In this document: positions 15,801 through 23,541 of the stretch, one piece after another | Layout of the letters: each line of letters starts with the position of its first letter | Position numbering within the stretch: position 1 is the stretch's first letter | NCBI GenBank assembly: GCA_031372705.1 | Contig: JANMLV010000022.1 | Span: forward strand, 1-43,499 | From: UBA7236 sp031372705 | Lineage (GTDB): Bacteria > Bacteroidota > Bacteroidia > Chitinophagales > BACL12 | Length of the DNA: 43,499 nt | Reading direction: 5' to 3' | Notes under the pieces: generated by a model | The model's database searches: none | Seen by the model: the letters and a program-made list of their open reading frames with translations, nothing else | Told to the model about the DNA's origin: nothing | Position numbers and translations under genes: made by a program

Positions 15801-17951
15801 AACTGCCATGCCTGTAATAAACGCTTTATCTATTTGATTAAAATCAGTCGGACTCTCTCCAGTTATCTTTTGAATAGGTTCACCGAAATTTGCACCGGGA
15901 GTTATATTATTCACTTTGTATTCAGACCCTATGTCGTCTGGATCAAAGATTGTATAAACTAATTTAATTGTATCACTTTCAAGTGTAGTTGGGTCAATTC
16001 CAGTTCTATTTTTGTATGTTGCATTATACATGTATATTTTGTTTGGATTTTCTATATCTTCAAACCGTGCAAAAGTTGGAATTAAACTATTGGTTTGATA
16101 GACTTCACTTGCATGCAGTGTGTTGTGTTGGAACACCCGTGTCATTTTAAACCAATCGGATTCAGTAGGGGTAATCCTGAAAGTATCAGCTGCATTTCTA
16201 TATAATTCATTGGTTCCCGTCCATATAAATTCTTCATTATTATCGATATAAAATTCAATTGGTATCAAAGGAAAAGTCCATTTCTCTCTTTCTGGCTCTG
16301 CAATATCACCACGAGGCACCTTAGGATTAGCGGCTACTCTAGCTCCTGTGCTCATGTTGTATTCATTAAATGACATGCTACTCGTATTAGACCAACCGGC
16401 ACTATTGTAAGTTACAATTGATGAGTTTGGCGTCATGATAGAAATTGCGCCTTTATATGCATCACAGACTGTTCCTAATGGGTTAGGTTCATTGTCACTC
16501 GGTTCCCCGTCAAAAAACCAAGAATTGCCATCAACTGCAATTGCTAAAATACTGTAAGGTGCTGTTTCTACACTTTCTATGTTTTCAAAATCTGCCATCG
16601 TTAATCCTTCTCCGTTTAAGTTAACCCATACATCATCATTCGCTGAGGCGGTATTCAGTAAATTATAATCAGTGCAAAGGCTTGTACCACCATCCGTGCC
16701 AATATAAATTTTATCAACATTTAATAATGCGTCATAGGTAGTTCGCAAAACACGTATATCTCCATGTGTATTAATTATACTTCCCTTTGTACAATAAGGG
16801 AAGTAGCTGACGTAATCCAAATCACAAGTAGCTCCATCCATAATCGGTATTGTTCCAATGTAGACCTTATCTTGGTTCATTCCAACAACAATCTTCGATG
16901 GGTCACTTTTTAGTAAAGTAAAATCAACCCATTCATTTATTGGGTCAACATTTATTGGAAAGGATTTAGTTAGAACTGGCACACCACCGGTTACTGTAAA
17001 TTTGCATAATAACGACACGTCATCAACTTCACTATTATCTGCAATCAAAAAGGTTTTATATTGAATTATTGAATAAAATAATAATTCTGATTCAAAATAA
17101 GTATTGCAGGTAATTGTAAGATATTCATCTACTCCATATAAAACTTCAGGTATTGGTGATATGCTATACCAGTCAGGATTAATATCATTTGCATTTGCGC
17201 TAAATAAAAATTCATTTAAATTAGCTTCATGAGGGCTAACCACAACAAAATTTGAATTTGTGGGAGCAAAATCTATATCCCAAACATCGTCTTTTACATT
17301 GCCGGTTGCAAACGTGTTTAAATCTAGCACTGGTGTTTCATTCCATTCATAATAATTTTCAGTTGGTGAAAGGTAATGGCTATTAGTATGTCGAACAAAT
17401 ATTTTATCTTTATTTGACACCCACAATTCATCAGTTCCCGGCCTTACTTCTAAACACGTTGTTAATTCAGGCTTACCAAATTGCAAATCAAAGTCAACCG
17501 GATAATTTCCTAAAGGCTCTCTTTCCCAAACGGCATTAAAAGGGTCAAAATAAACTAAACCTAAGTCATATCTATTTAAAGTTGATGCAAAATAGCCAAA
17601 CCCATAAAGTGCGCTTGTTGTGTAACTTGGTCCTTCAACAAATACTTGCGCATTAACAATTTCATTGACACCTGTTGGTGGCAAATAACTGCTAAATAAG
17701 TTAATCCAATTAGAACCACCATCAAGCGTTTGCCACATGCCACTTCCTCTTGTACCTATAGTAATTTTGTTGTTATTTACCGGATCAACATATAATGCTG
17801 TTACACGGGCTAAATGGCTCTGACTATCATCAAAAGGACCAAGGTTAGTCCAACTAGAAATTAAATCACTTGCAGCACAAATAGTGATTTGTGCTTTTAC
17901 CTTGTAAGTAATACTTAAAAGTAAAATGGAATAAATTAGTAGGTTTTTCAT
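12807..17951 (-). CDS. Giant secreted T9SS protein with Asp-box propeller and beta-helix regions
   Basis: 1714 residues. The signal peptide (about 1-20, ending KA-Q) is followed by a large region (about 25-850) like sortilin/BNR propellers. It has Asp-box-like motifs 'TLDGGSNW' near residue 76 and 'SDDNGETW' near 765, plus 'IFAATGIGVYVW'. From about 900 a right-handed beta-helix-like region begins ('KLTIQNCEIRMPKNGKIIVE') and runs to about 1380. A less ordered Thr/Leu-rich segment follows. The last ~80 residues are a type A T9SS sorting domain starting 'KIYPNPADD' (about 1636) and ending with Gly-Ile-Tyr-Ile-Ile-Glu-Val. No catalytic site was identified. It may be an adhesin or surface scaffold. 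It is the intact third copy of a repeated two-gene module: only 12 bp separate it from the upstream gene, and N-terminal remnants of related genes occur at 19740-19955 and 21743-21790. Confidence 0.85.
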   Translation of the reverse strand: MKNLLIYSILLLSITYKVKAQITICAASDLISSWTNLGPFDDSQSHLARVTALYVDPVNNNKITIGTRGSGMWQTLDGGSNWINLFSSYLPPTGVNEIVNAQVFVEGPSYTTSALYGFGYFASTLNRYDLGLVYFDPFNAVWEREPLGNYPVDFDLQFGKPELTTCLEVRPGTDELWVSNKDKIFVRHTNSHYLSPTENYYEWNETPVLDLNTFATGNVKDDVWDIDFAPTNSNFVVVSPHEANLNEFLFSANANDINPDWYSISPIPEVLYGVDEYLTITCNTYFESELLFYSIIQYKTFLIADNSEVDDVSLLCKFTVTGGVPVLTKSFPINVDPINEWVDFTLLKSDPSKIVVGMNQDKVYIGTIPIMDGATCDLDYVSYFPYCTKGSIINTHGDIRVLRTTYDALLNVDKIYIGTDGGTSLCTDYNLLNTASANDDVWVNLNGEGLTMADFENIESVETAPYSILAIAVDGNSWFFDGEPSDNEPNPLGTVCDAYKGAISIMTPNSSIVTYNSAGWSNTSSMSFNEYNMSTGARVAANPKVPRGDIAEPEREKWTFPLIPIEFYIDNNEEFIWTGTNELYRNAADTFRITPTESDWFKMTRVFQHNTLHASEVYQTNSLIPTFARFEDIENPNKIYMYNATYKNRTGIDPTTLESDTIKLVYTIFDPDDIGSEYKVNNITPGANFGEPIQKITGESPTDFNQIDKAFITGMAVDFNYENVSESEIWVCFGSNTLNEWGSGTHPEALWYIMDENNISRQGKVYYSDDNGETWQNRSAGLPNYPVMELVYWEGSDDVIFAATGIGVYVWNKSANVWECFNENLPLASAGDIEINYCSMNLRTCLYGYGIWETPLPNLQADAPLSYNPTIITTDITWTTTRDAYTDIIIKPGAKLTIQNCEIRMPKNGKIIVENGGMLVVDGATIINYCDFWDGIQVWGKGNTEAHPIAGDIYSGAYPVDAGDHGVVRLLNDAKIAMAKTAIATLNAAEGSNPAYYGGIILANEADFLNNIISIDMRPFDTGAYNTDDDNIASFAYCNFTRNNDLPEATDNLADVYLNDVDGVNFDVCHFLNTFTNCTSVNDTPEGIASTNATFAVTSELCLVAVGECIIERSSFEGYYRGINAGNSVLCPLLLKLNGVDFTNNERGVLFSGIPSAQVTRCNFYVPDYTDKASYGLYLETSFNYHIEGNYFTSLSPATSSSFYSSGIFVENNSNKATEIYRNTFKNIEIGIRSQGNNSKLQLTCNSFLPPDIGAAGFIYNIIVTSGVLGNQGICNATITAPAGNKFSPGFHPESEFRIVPVGVTLNYRHHTESVCIPTQYTASQITLQNCGVSVEGDCPSTLPDEPTGGELRIISEAALAIEDAGNLLEVIQIETAKIDGGSTATLISDVLTNVSPTTLVEQLNEASPYISNEVFSTLVSAEPLATADMLTVLNLNYPIADTVGELITTSNYEVPEPIVDFLTDNIINDTLIASGYTDLLATIDILNTDRTQLLTDATYAYIASEKIDSATLLLASENDDWANQTLIELALIQNDLSQAETLLSNYIAQADPNFATLNSLLVDLKQSERTIMEITAPEESLLRSVATKEYPSGVAAQHILNELFNEAYPEVIDDIPAPLYRVAESTQFTINENFKIYPNPADDILFLQIMDNNAQAEKIITMYSLTGIKQQSITMPALSSWTWIDCTTMVSGIYIIEVLANGKTLGAQKVVIE

Positions 17952-17963
17952 GGTATTTCAATT

Positions 17964-19610
17964 TTAATGCATTACAATTATTTTTTCAATATACTTTATG
18001 CCACTTGCAGTTGTGACTAGAAGAATATATGTTCCGTTTGGTATAAGTTCGGTTGAAATATTTATTTGTTGATTATTATTATTTATTTGCTTAAAAACAA
18101 TTGCCCCTGTCAAAGATTGAATAGCTAGATCAAATTTTTCCTCAAAAGTTGTGCTAATTATTAAACTATTATTTACAGGGTTGGGATTCACACTAATTTT
18201 ATCAGCGTTATTTAAATTGTTTGTTATACCTGTTGTTAAATCAAAAGCTACTAACCACGCATCCATTGGTGCAATAGCTGTAACATCAACATGCCCGCAT
18301 TCAATATCGTAATCCGGAAATACATCAGGCACTTGGTTTTGGGTAAAAACATATAGCATGTTATTTTTAATCAGTAAATTACCCAAGAAATTACCACATC
18401 CAGTTTCACAATTACCACTCCCTCCAAAATTTCTACTCCAAATTACATTAAAGTTTGCATCTAACTTAAACAACCAATAATCAAAGTCACTGCCATTATT
18501 ATAGTTTGCTAGTAAGTCGCCATCAAATGAAAAAGATAGACCTAATACATAATAATTTCCATTTTCATCTACAATTATTCGATGTGTATAGTCGTTTAAA
18601 GTACCTCCAAATATTTTTAAATCAACAAAATCTAAATCAGTGTTAAAAATGCCGATGCCTCCATCAGCTGAGCCTCCAATTCCATGCACATCAGGGAAAT
18701 AATTAGTAAGTGGGTTAGCTTTATCTAATATTAATATTTGTCCATTTTGATAAATCATTTCCTTACCTGGTTCACTTCCCAAATCTGTTTCGCCTGAAAT
18801 AATATTTTCATCTACAATATTACCTAAACTGTCCATTTTTATTAGCCATCGTTTTCGGCCAGTTATGCCGCTACCTGTCATATCAAAATCTTCTCCATTA
18901 CAAATCACATTTAAAATATAGTATCCCCTATCAATTTCTAACGGATTTCCTGCCATACCATCATCTCCCGATGTGCCTAAATTTTTTGACCAAAGCACAT
19001 TTCCCATCGAATCGGTTTTAATTACAATACCATCATTACTAAAACCACTTCCATAATGACCGGGTATGTCACCTCCACTTGAAGGACTATGACCACAAAT
19101 TAGATAGCCGCCATCCATAGTCGGCATAAAGCTTTCAAAGGTTTCGTAGCCCGGACTACCATAGCTGCGACTCCAAATTTTATCGCCCATTGAATCTGTT
19201 CTAACTAACATGAGGTCTGTATTACCATGGTTGTCAGCAAAATCTCCGTCAATTGAAGATGTGGCTCCACCTGCGACATAATCATGATTTGACATTTGGT
19301 AAACGGAAAGAAATGCGCTTGCATTAGTATATCCTCCAAAAGAACTATACCATTCAAGGTTTAAAACACTATCAAATTTCATTAACGTAGCAGGAAATGC
19401 TAAATCATATAAACCCTCTGCATCACCATCTGTGCCAACATAGTCAATTGCTGCCAAAATTCCATTATCATGTGTATTAATTGCGTCATTAAAATGATCA
19501 TTATCAGTGGTTCCATAGCACCTTTGCCACGCGATACTCGGCTGTGCATAGCTTTTAGCTCCTAAAAGTGCTAATGTTAAACATAAGGCAATAAATTTAA
19601 TTTTAAACAT
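17964..19610 (-). CDS. Secreted beta-propeller-like repeat protein with T9SS sorting domain (copy A)
   Basis: 548 residues. The signal peptide ends near SYA-Q (about 22). The body repeats a unit of roughly 50-60 residues with W-x-[RKS]-x-[FY]-G, 'MDGGYLICGHS' and 'KTDSMGNVLWSK' type motifs, the pattern of Bacteroidota propeller-like surface proteins. The C-terminal ~75 residues form a type A T9SS sorting domain ('VNPNPVNNSL' ... 'IPNGTYILLVTT'). Its N-terminus is nearly identical to that of 19962-21602 (shared 'KSYAQPSIAWQ'), and their upstream DNA is also nearly identical, so the two are tandem paralogues. It lies directly before the giant gene and is probably co-transcribed with it. Function unknown. 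Confidence 0.85.
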   Translation of the reverse strand: MFKIKFIALCLTLALLGAKSYAQPSIAWQRCYGTTDNDHFNDAINTHDNGILAAIDYVGTDGDAEGLYDLAFPATLMKFDSVLNLEWYSSFGGYTNASAFLSVYQMSNHDYVAGGATSSIDGDFADNHGNTDLMLVRTDSMGDKIWSRSYGSPGYETFESFMPTMDGGYLICGHSPSSGGDIPGHYGSGFSNDGIVIKTDSMGNVLWSKNLGTSGDDGMAGNPLEIDRGYYILNVICNGEDFDMTGSGITGRKRWLIKMDSLGNIVDENIISGETDLGSEPGKEMIYQNGQILILDKANPLTNYFPDVHGIGGSADGGIGIFNTDLDFVDLKIFGGTLNDYTHRIIVDENGNYYVLGLSFSFDGDLLANYNNGSDFDYWLFKLDANFNVIWSRNFGGSGNCETGCGNFLGNLLIKNNMLYVFTQNQVPDVFPDYDIECGHVDVTAIAPMDAWLVAFDLTTGITNNLNNADKISVNPNPVNNSLIISTTFEEKFDLAIQSLTGAIVFKQINNNNQQINISTELIPNGTYILLVTTASGIKYIEKIIVMH

Positions 19611-19659
19611 AAGGCAAGGTTTAAACTGTTATTTGTGGGGGTTTGGAGGGTTTGGTTAC

Positions 19660-19667
19660 CAAATTTA
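19660..19667 (-). promoter_or_regulatory. -7 box of copy A propeller gene (TAAATTTG)
   Basis: Exact TAnnTTTG match on the minus strand, 49 nt before the ATG, at the same place as the box of the paralogue at 21652-21659. The -33 position reads TTC here instead of TTG, so the promoter may be weaker. Confidence 0.5.
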
Positions 19668-19739
19668 CTCAAGTTATTGGAAAAAAGAAATGAAATATGT
19701 AGAAATTAGCTCAATTAATGATAAATTAAACTTGAAATT

Positions 19740-19955
19740 TTAATTTCCAACCAAAATATAATCCGCATCAAAATCAGACACCCAAACTGCAACGATGCGT
19801 CCAATATTATTGTTATTATCCTCCTCAATTGGCCCCAAACAACTCCAATCCGATTCAACAAAGGATGGTTCACAAGCTACAGGGTCTTGACTAAACAGAT
19901 TACTTGATACCAATATTAATTGCATCAAAATAGTTAAAGTAATGTTGCGTTTCAT
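19740..19955 (-). pseudogene. Truncated N-terminal remnant of a second giant-type T9SS gene
   Basis: 71 residues with an intact signal peptide (cut near FSQ). The rest matches the start of the 1714-aa protein: W-[TS]-x-L-G-P, then [AG]-R-[VI]-x-A-[LV]-[YW]-V, then [IL]-x-[IV]-G, after which it stops abruptly. It occupies the same place (6 bp after a propeller gene) that the full-length giant gene occupies in the neighbouring unit. The sequence after the stop changes straight into the upstream region of the copy A propeller gene. The natural reading is that a recombination deletion removed about 1600 codons. A short secreted peptide could still be made. Confidence 0.75.
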
Positions 19956-19961
19956 GTGTTT

Positions 19962-21602
19962 TTATTTATTGATTAATAATAGTTCTGCAGATAAATAGAC
20001 AGCTTGTCCTGACAAAAAAATACAATATAAACCATTTGGTAAATCAGGTAATACAACAGTTGCTTGGTCATTTTCAATTACTTGAGTTGAGTAAACTTTT
20101 TCACCATTAATGTTGTAGACTGTAAGTTGTTTATCAGGTGCGCGTGAATTAAATTGTATTTGAAAAGACCCTGAGTTTGGGTTAGGGTAAATTTTAAATA
20201 CATTTTGTTCAATTTCAACTTCTGATACATCGTTAGGTAAATCAAATACAACCATCCATGCATCACGTCTTTTAAAGGCTGGTGGTGGGTCTGGTATAAA
20301 TCCACATTGAATATCATAATCAGGTAGTGCTTGAGGCACTGATGGCATAAAACAAATTAGCTGATTATTGTGTAGAACTAGCGAACCATCCCATTGTAAC
20401 CCTGATAATTCACCACTTGGATACGTGCCTCCAAAATTTCTACTCCAAATTTTATTAAAATTGCTGTCCGTTTTTAATATCCAATAATCATTAGCTTTGC
20501 CTGAATCATAGTTTCCGGGTAAATCATAATCTAAAGAATAACTATAGCCTAAAAAATAATAATTAAAGTTTGCATCTTGATGATATCTATAATATCTTTC
20601 TGATGAACTTCCGCCAAACATTCTTACATCGATTAAATCTAAGTCTACATTGAATATTCCAATTGCACCTTCCTCTCCTGCATGGCCTTCAGGCGCCGGA
20701 TAAAGTGTTGAGGAAGCCAAACTAGAACCTATGGCAATCGTTCTGTTCCCACTTATTATTCCTGTTTGGCCGTCGGAACGTAAAAAATGTTCTTCGGCTT
20801 CATAAAAAGCTTGTTTTTCAATTTCACCTGCATTATTTAACTCTATGACCCACCTTTTTTGGAAAGTTGGTATATCATTTCCTATCAGGTCAAAATCTTC
20901 CGATGTAGTATAAATATGTATTTGGTATTTACCGGGTGCTGTTTCTACAGGTGTTCCTATACAACCATCGATGCCCGTTCCGCCTAAATTTTTTAACCAT
21001 TCAATATTCCCTTCGGAGTCGGTTTTAACTACATTTGCATCCTGACTAAAAATATCTCCATAATGAAATGGTATATCACCGCCCTCTTGAGCACTTTGCC
21101 CGGTAAATAAAAATCCACCATCGGATGTTGTAATTAATCCATCTATGTCTTCAAGTCCAGGTCCTCCATAACTTTTATGCCATAACAAATTACCCAATTT
21201 ATCAGTTTTCATCAACATAAAATCTAATTGTCCCTGAAAACCATTAGTGCCCTCTCCACCGAAGCCATAAAATACAAAACTTGAATCGCTTAACTGAATC
21301 ACAGATTTAGGTGTAATTGCTAAATCGGGTCGGCCATAAAATTGTTGCCATTCTATCGCCAACAGTGAGTCAAATTTTATTACCCACCCAAAAGCACTGT
21401 CAAGCCCTTCTAAATCGCCATCAATAGAGCTGGTTGTTATACAAGTAATAATGCCATTGTCGAATGTAACTTTAGCATCTGTAAAATAATCGGTACTTGT
21501 TCCCCCAAAACACTGTTGCCACGCAATACTTGGCTGCGCATAGCTTTTAGTCCCTAAAAGCGTTAATGTTAAATAAAATGCAATAAATTTAATTTTTAAC
21601 AT
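19962..21602 (-). CDS. Secreted beta-propeller-like repeat protein with T9SS sorting domain (copy B)
   Basis: 546 residues, a tandem paralogue of 17964-19610. The signal peptide ends near SYA-Q. Propeller-like units with 'WQQCFGGTSTDYF', 'KSYGGPGLEDI', 'SDGGFLFTG' and 'KTDSEGNIEW' fill the body. A type A sorting domain begins 'KIYPNPNSGSF' (about 470). The N-terminal ~30 residues and the leader DNA are almost identical to copy A. The body is clearly homologous but diverged, and the sorting domain is quite different from copy A's, so the pair is a mosaic. It is followed 6 bp later by the truncated giant-type remnant. Promoter: TTG-N19-TAAATTTG at 21652-21681. Function unknown; surface display or adhesion is plausible. 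Confidence 0.85.
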   Translation of the reverse strand: MLKIKFIAFYLTLTLLGTKSYAQPSIAWQQCFGGTSTDYFTDAKVTFDNGIITCITTSSIDGDLEGLDSAFGWVIKFDSLLAIEWQQFYGRPDLAITPKSVIQLSDSSFVFYGFGGEGTNGFQGQLDFMLMKTDKLGNLLWHKSYGGPGLEDIDGLITTSDGGFLFTGQSAQEGGDIPFHYGDIFSQDANVVKTDSEGNIEWLKNLGGTGIDGCIGTPVETAPGKYQIHIYTTSEDFDLIGNDIPTFQKRWVIELNNAGEIEKQAFYEAEEHFLRSDGQTGIISGNRTIAIGSSLASSTLYPAPEGHAGEEGAIGIFNVDLDLIDVRMFGGSSSERYYRYHQDANFNYYFLGYSYSLDYDLPGNYDSGKANDYWILKTDSNFNKIWSRNFGGTYPSGELSGLQWDGSLVLHNNQLICFMPSVPQALPDYDIQCGFIPDPPPAFKRRDAWMVVFDLPNDVSEVEIEQNVFKIYPNPNSGSFQIQFNSRAPDKQLTVYNINGEKVYSTQVIENDQATVVLPDLPNGLYCIFLSGQAVYLSAELLLINK

Positions 21603-21651
21603 AAGGCAAGGTTTAAACAGTTATTTGTGGGGGTTTGGAGGGTTTGCTTTT

Positions 21652-21681
21652 CAAATTTACTCAAATTATTGGAAAAAACAA
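21652..21681 (-). promoter_or_regulatory. Promoter of copy B propeller gene (TTG-N19-TAAATTTG)
   Basis: On the minus strand TTG (21681-21679), a 19-bp spacer and TAAATTTG (21659-21652) give a full match to the Bacteroidota promoter consensus, 49 nt before the ATG. The ~48-nt leader is nearly identical to that of copy A. Confidence 0.65.
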
Positions 21682-21742
21682 TTAAAATTGTTAGAAATAC
21701 GGGCTTCGCTGAGTGCCGATCTCAAATTGTTGATGTAGTAAA

Positions 21743-21790
21743 CTATCTAATTAACAAAAAGTAGAGCAAAATAAGTAATAGGTTTTTCAG
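21743..21790 (-). pseudogene. Signal-peptide remnant of a third giant-type T9SS gene
   Basis: On the minus strand, CTG at 21790 replaces the expected ATG. It is followed by KNLLLILLYFLLIR and a stop, closely resembling the first 14 residues of the giant protein (KNLLIYSILLLSI). The 12-bp spacing from the preceding remnant equals that of the intact unit at 17951/17964. No start codon and no continuation: a dead fragment. Confidence 0.65.
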
Positions 21791-21802
21791 GGCATTTTAT
21801 TT

Positions 21803-21916
21803 TTAATGAATTACTATTATTTTTTCAAAATACTTTTCTCCGGTTGCAGTGGGAATTTGTAAAATATAAGCTCTGTGTGGAATAAAATTTGTTTGTATAT
21901 TTAATTGTAGCACAGC
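21803..21916 (-). pseudogene. C-terminal remnant of a third propeller-type T9SS gene
   Basis: An open segment of 37 codons on the minus strand ends with 'GEKYFEKIIVIH' and a stop. It aligns with the last ~35 residues of copy A ('GIKYIEKIIVMH', with matching 'YIL.V.TA.G'). An in-frame stop lies directly upstream, and no start or body remains. With 21743-21790 it marks the ruin of a third propeller-giant unit at the right edge of the array. Confidence 0.7.
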
Positions 21917-22199
21917 ATTTCATCCCTAGCCATATTAATATCTAAAATATTTAAATGCATAAATAACATATTGAATCTACTTTATTACATTTATTGTATG
22001 CATTTTGCGTTATCAAGGAGCAGAAATTATATCTTCCGTCCGAATAGATATTTAAAAAATACGTTCTAATTATTTTGCGATCATTGCGTGGGCTTGTTTT
22101 GCGAACTTTGCGCTTGCCAGGCTGACTAGACTGGCCTGCCAGGCTGAATAGACTGGGGAAACAAACACATTTAACAATTGCAAGACACAAAAAATTTCC
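21917..22199. other. Non-coding stretch right of the T9SS array
   Basis: About 280 bp with no convincing gene. An antisense open frame of 79 codons (21951-22190) has no recognisable features. At 22116-22156 there is a two-copy tandem repeat with a 22-bp period (GCCAGGCTGAcTAGACTGG, one mismatch). Beside it is the TTTGCGAACTTTGCGCTTG stretch (22099-22115), of a low-complexity kind common between Bacteroidota genes. Confidence 0.5.
22116..22156. repeat. 22-bp tandem repeat, two copies
   Basis: GCCAGGCTGACTAGACTGG at 22116-22134 and GCCAGGCTGAATAGACTGG at 22138-22156. Each copy is itself an imperfect palindrome (CCAG...CTGG). Intergenic. Confidence 0.7.
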
Positions 22200-22631
22200 T
22201 CACCGCTTCACAATACTTTTTGCATCTACCACAATTGTATTGGTCCACGAGTCGTGCCAACCGCGAACAGAACCTAAAAACGAAAATGGTTCAAACGGCA
22301 CAAATCTGCTTATGCTTCTGCCTAAGGCTTGGCCTACAGAAATTTTTTCTAAATCATCTTCTCGTACTACTAATGTTCCCAAAACAAATTTACCAACGGT
22401 TCTGCCAAATGCATATTCCATAATAAAATAATAAACAAAAAAGGAACCGTAAATAGCAACATAAATGCCAACACTGCCGCGAACACCAACAATAATTACG
22501 GCAGCAATTGCTATTCCTATAATCACTACATAATCAATCAAAAAAGTTACAAATCGTTTCCATGAAGGTGCGTATTCATAATCAAGTACTTCAGGCATGC
22601 CGATACTGTCGAGTGGTGTTTGGTCTTCCAT
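22200..22631 (-). CDS. RDD family membrane protein
   Basis: 143 residues. After a short acidic N-terminus comes the RDD domain signature: 'APSWKRFVTFLIDYVV' (Arg and Asp in the first helix), two or three hydrophobic helices (about 29-75), then 'GRTVGKFVLG' and a C-terminal 'RFVPFEPFSFLG' with 'GWHDSWTNT'. The family is an inner-membrane module of unclear function, sometimes linked to ion exchange. It lies 30 bp after the last permease gene of the metal transporter, on the same strand, and could be the final gene of that operon; the link is by position only. Confidence 0.85.
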   Translation of the reverse strand: MEDQTPLDSIGMPEVLDYEYAPSWKRFVTFLIDYVVIIGIAIAAVIIVGVRGSVGIYVAIYGSFFVYYFIMEYAFGRTVGKFVLGTLVVREDDLEKISVGQALGRSISRFVPFEPFSFLGSVRGWHDSWTNTIVVDAKSIVKR

Positions 22632-22661
22632 TAGGTTTAATTTTACTCAAACCTAAAAAAA

Positions 22662-23531
22662 TTATTCAGAAACAGGTAATATAAGTTGCTTTTTTGGGAA
22701 TATTTTTTTGCCCACAACCTTGAAAGTAAATACCAACGCAAACATAATTCCCAAAATAGTTACCATAGCACCCGAAACCGATGCATTTAGCAGTAAAGCT
22801 AAATAGTAGCCACTTATACTTGCTGTTATGCCTAAGCCTGCCGAAAGCCACAGCATTACTTTTAATTTATTGGTAATTAAATAAGCAGTTGCTCCGGGAA
22901 CAATTAAAAATGCAACTACTAAAATGGCACCCACACTTTCAAACGACAATACCGTTGTCATGGATACTGCTCCCATTAATAAATAATGCCATAATGTAAC
23001 CGATACACCTAAAGTAATCGCATAATCGGGATCGAAAGTTGTTAGGTATAAACCTTTGTAGCCAATAACAATAAAAGCAATTATAACTATAAATAGGCCA
23101 CCTAATAACCAAACTGCTGTCGGCACATTTTGCCATGTTTCAAAATTTACAAATGTAATATCACCATATAAGACACAGTCCTGATCCAAGTCAACTTTAT
23201 CTGCAAAATAAGTTATCAGAATTACACCTAATGCGAATAACCAAGTAAAACTTATGCCTATGCTCGCATCTTCTTGCAATTTAGCTTTCTTGTGAAATAA
23301 TTCTATCAAAACTGTGCATAACATTCCAAATGCAGCTGCCCCAATTAGCATTGGAACCGAACTTCTTGAGCCCGAAATTAAAAATGCAATAGCAATACCA
23401 GGCAACACAGCGTGCGAAATGGCATCACCAACCATAGTCATTTTACGCAATACCAAATAACATCCCAACAATCCCGATGTTACGGCAACTAAACTTCCTG
23501 TTAATATTATCCAAAAGGCATCTGTAAACAT
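22662..23531 (-). CDS. Metal ABC transporter permease (TroD/MntD-like)
   Basis: 289 residues, an integral membrane protein of the ABC-3 family with about eight helices that forms half of the inner-membrane channel for Mn/Zn/Fe import. Family motifs are 'VLRKMTMVGDAISHAVLPGIA' near the N-terminus (the GDAISH..LPG signature), 'FDPDYAITLG' (cytoplasmic coupling region) and 'VAFLIVPGATAYL'. It lacks the C-terminal DtxR extension of its partner. The start is 10 bp downstream of the partner permease's stop; both belong to the operon led by the binding-protein gene at 27324. Confidence 0.93.
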   Translation of the reverse strand: MFTDAFWIILTGSLVAVTSGLLGCYLVLRKMTMVGDAISHAVLPGIAIAFLISGSRSSVPMLIGAAAFGMLCTVLIELFHKKAKLQEDASIGISFTWLFALGVILITYFADKVDLDQDCVLYGDITFVNFETWQNVPTAVWLLGGLFIVIIAFIVIGYKGLYLTTFDPDYAITLGVSVTLWHYLLMGAVSMTTVLSFESVGAILVVAFLIVPGATAYLITNKLKVMLWLSAGLGITASISGYYLALLLNASVSGAMVTILGIMFALVFTFKVVGKKIFPKKQLILPVSE

Positions 23532-23541
23532 GATATATTAT

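Noticed and set aside
21951..22190. 79-codon minus-strand open frame right of the array
   Set aside because: Composition is unlike the neighbouring proteins, there is no signal, motif or start context, and it runs through short repeats.
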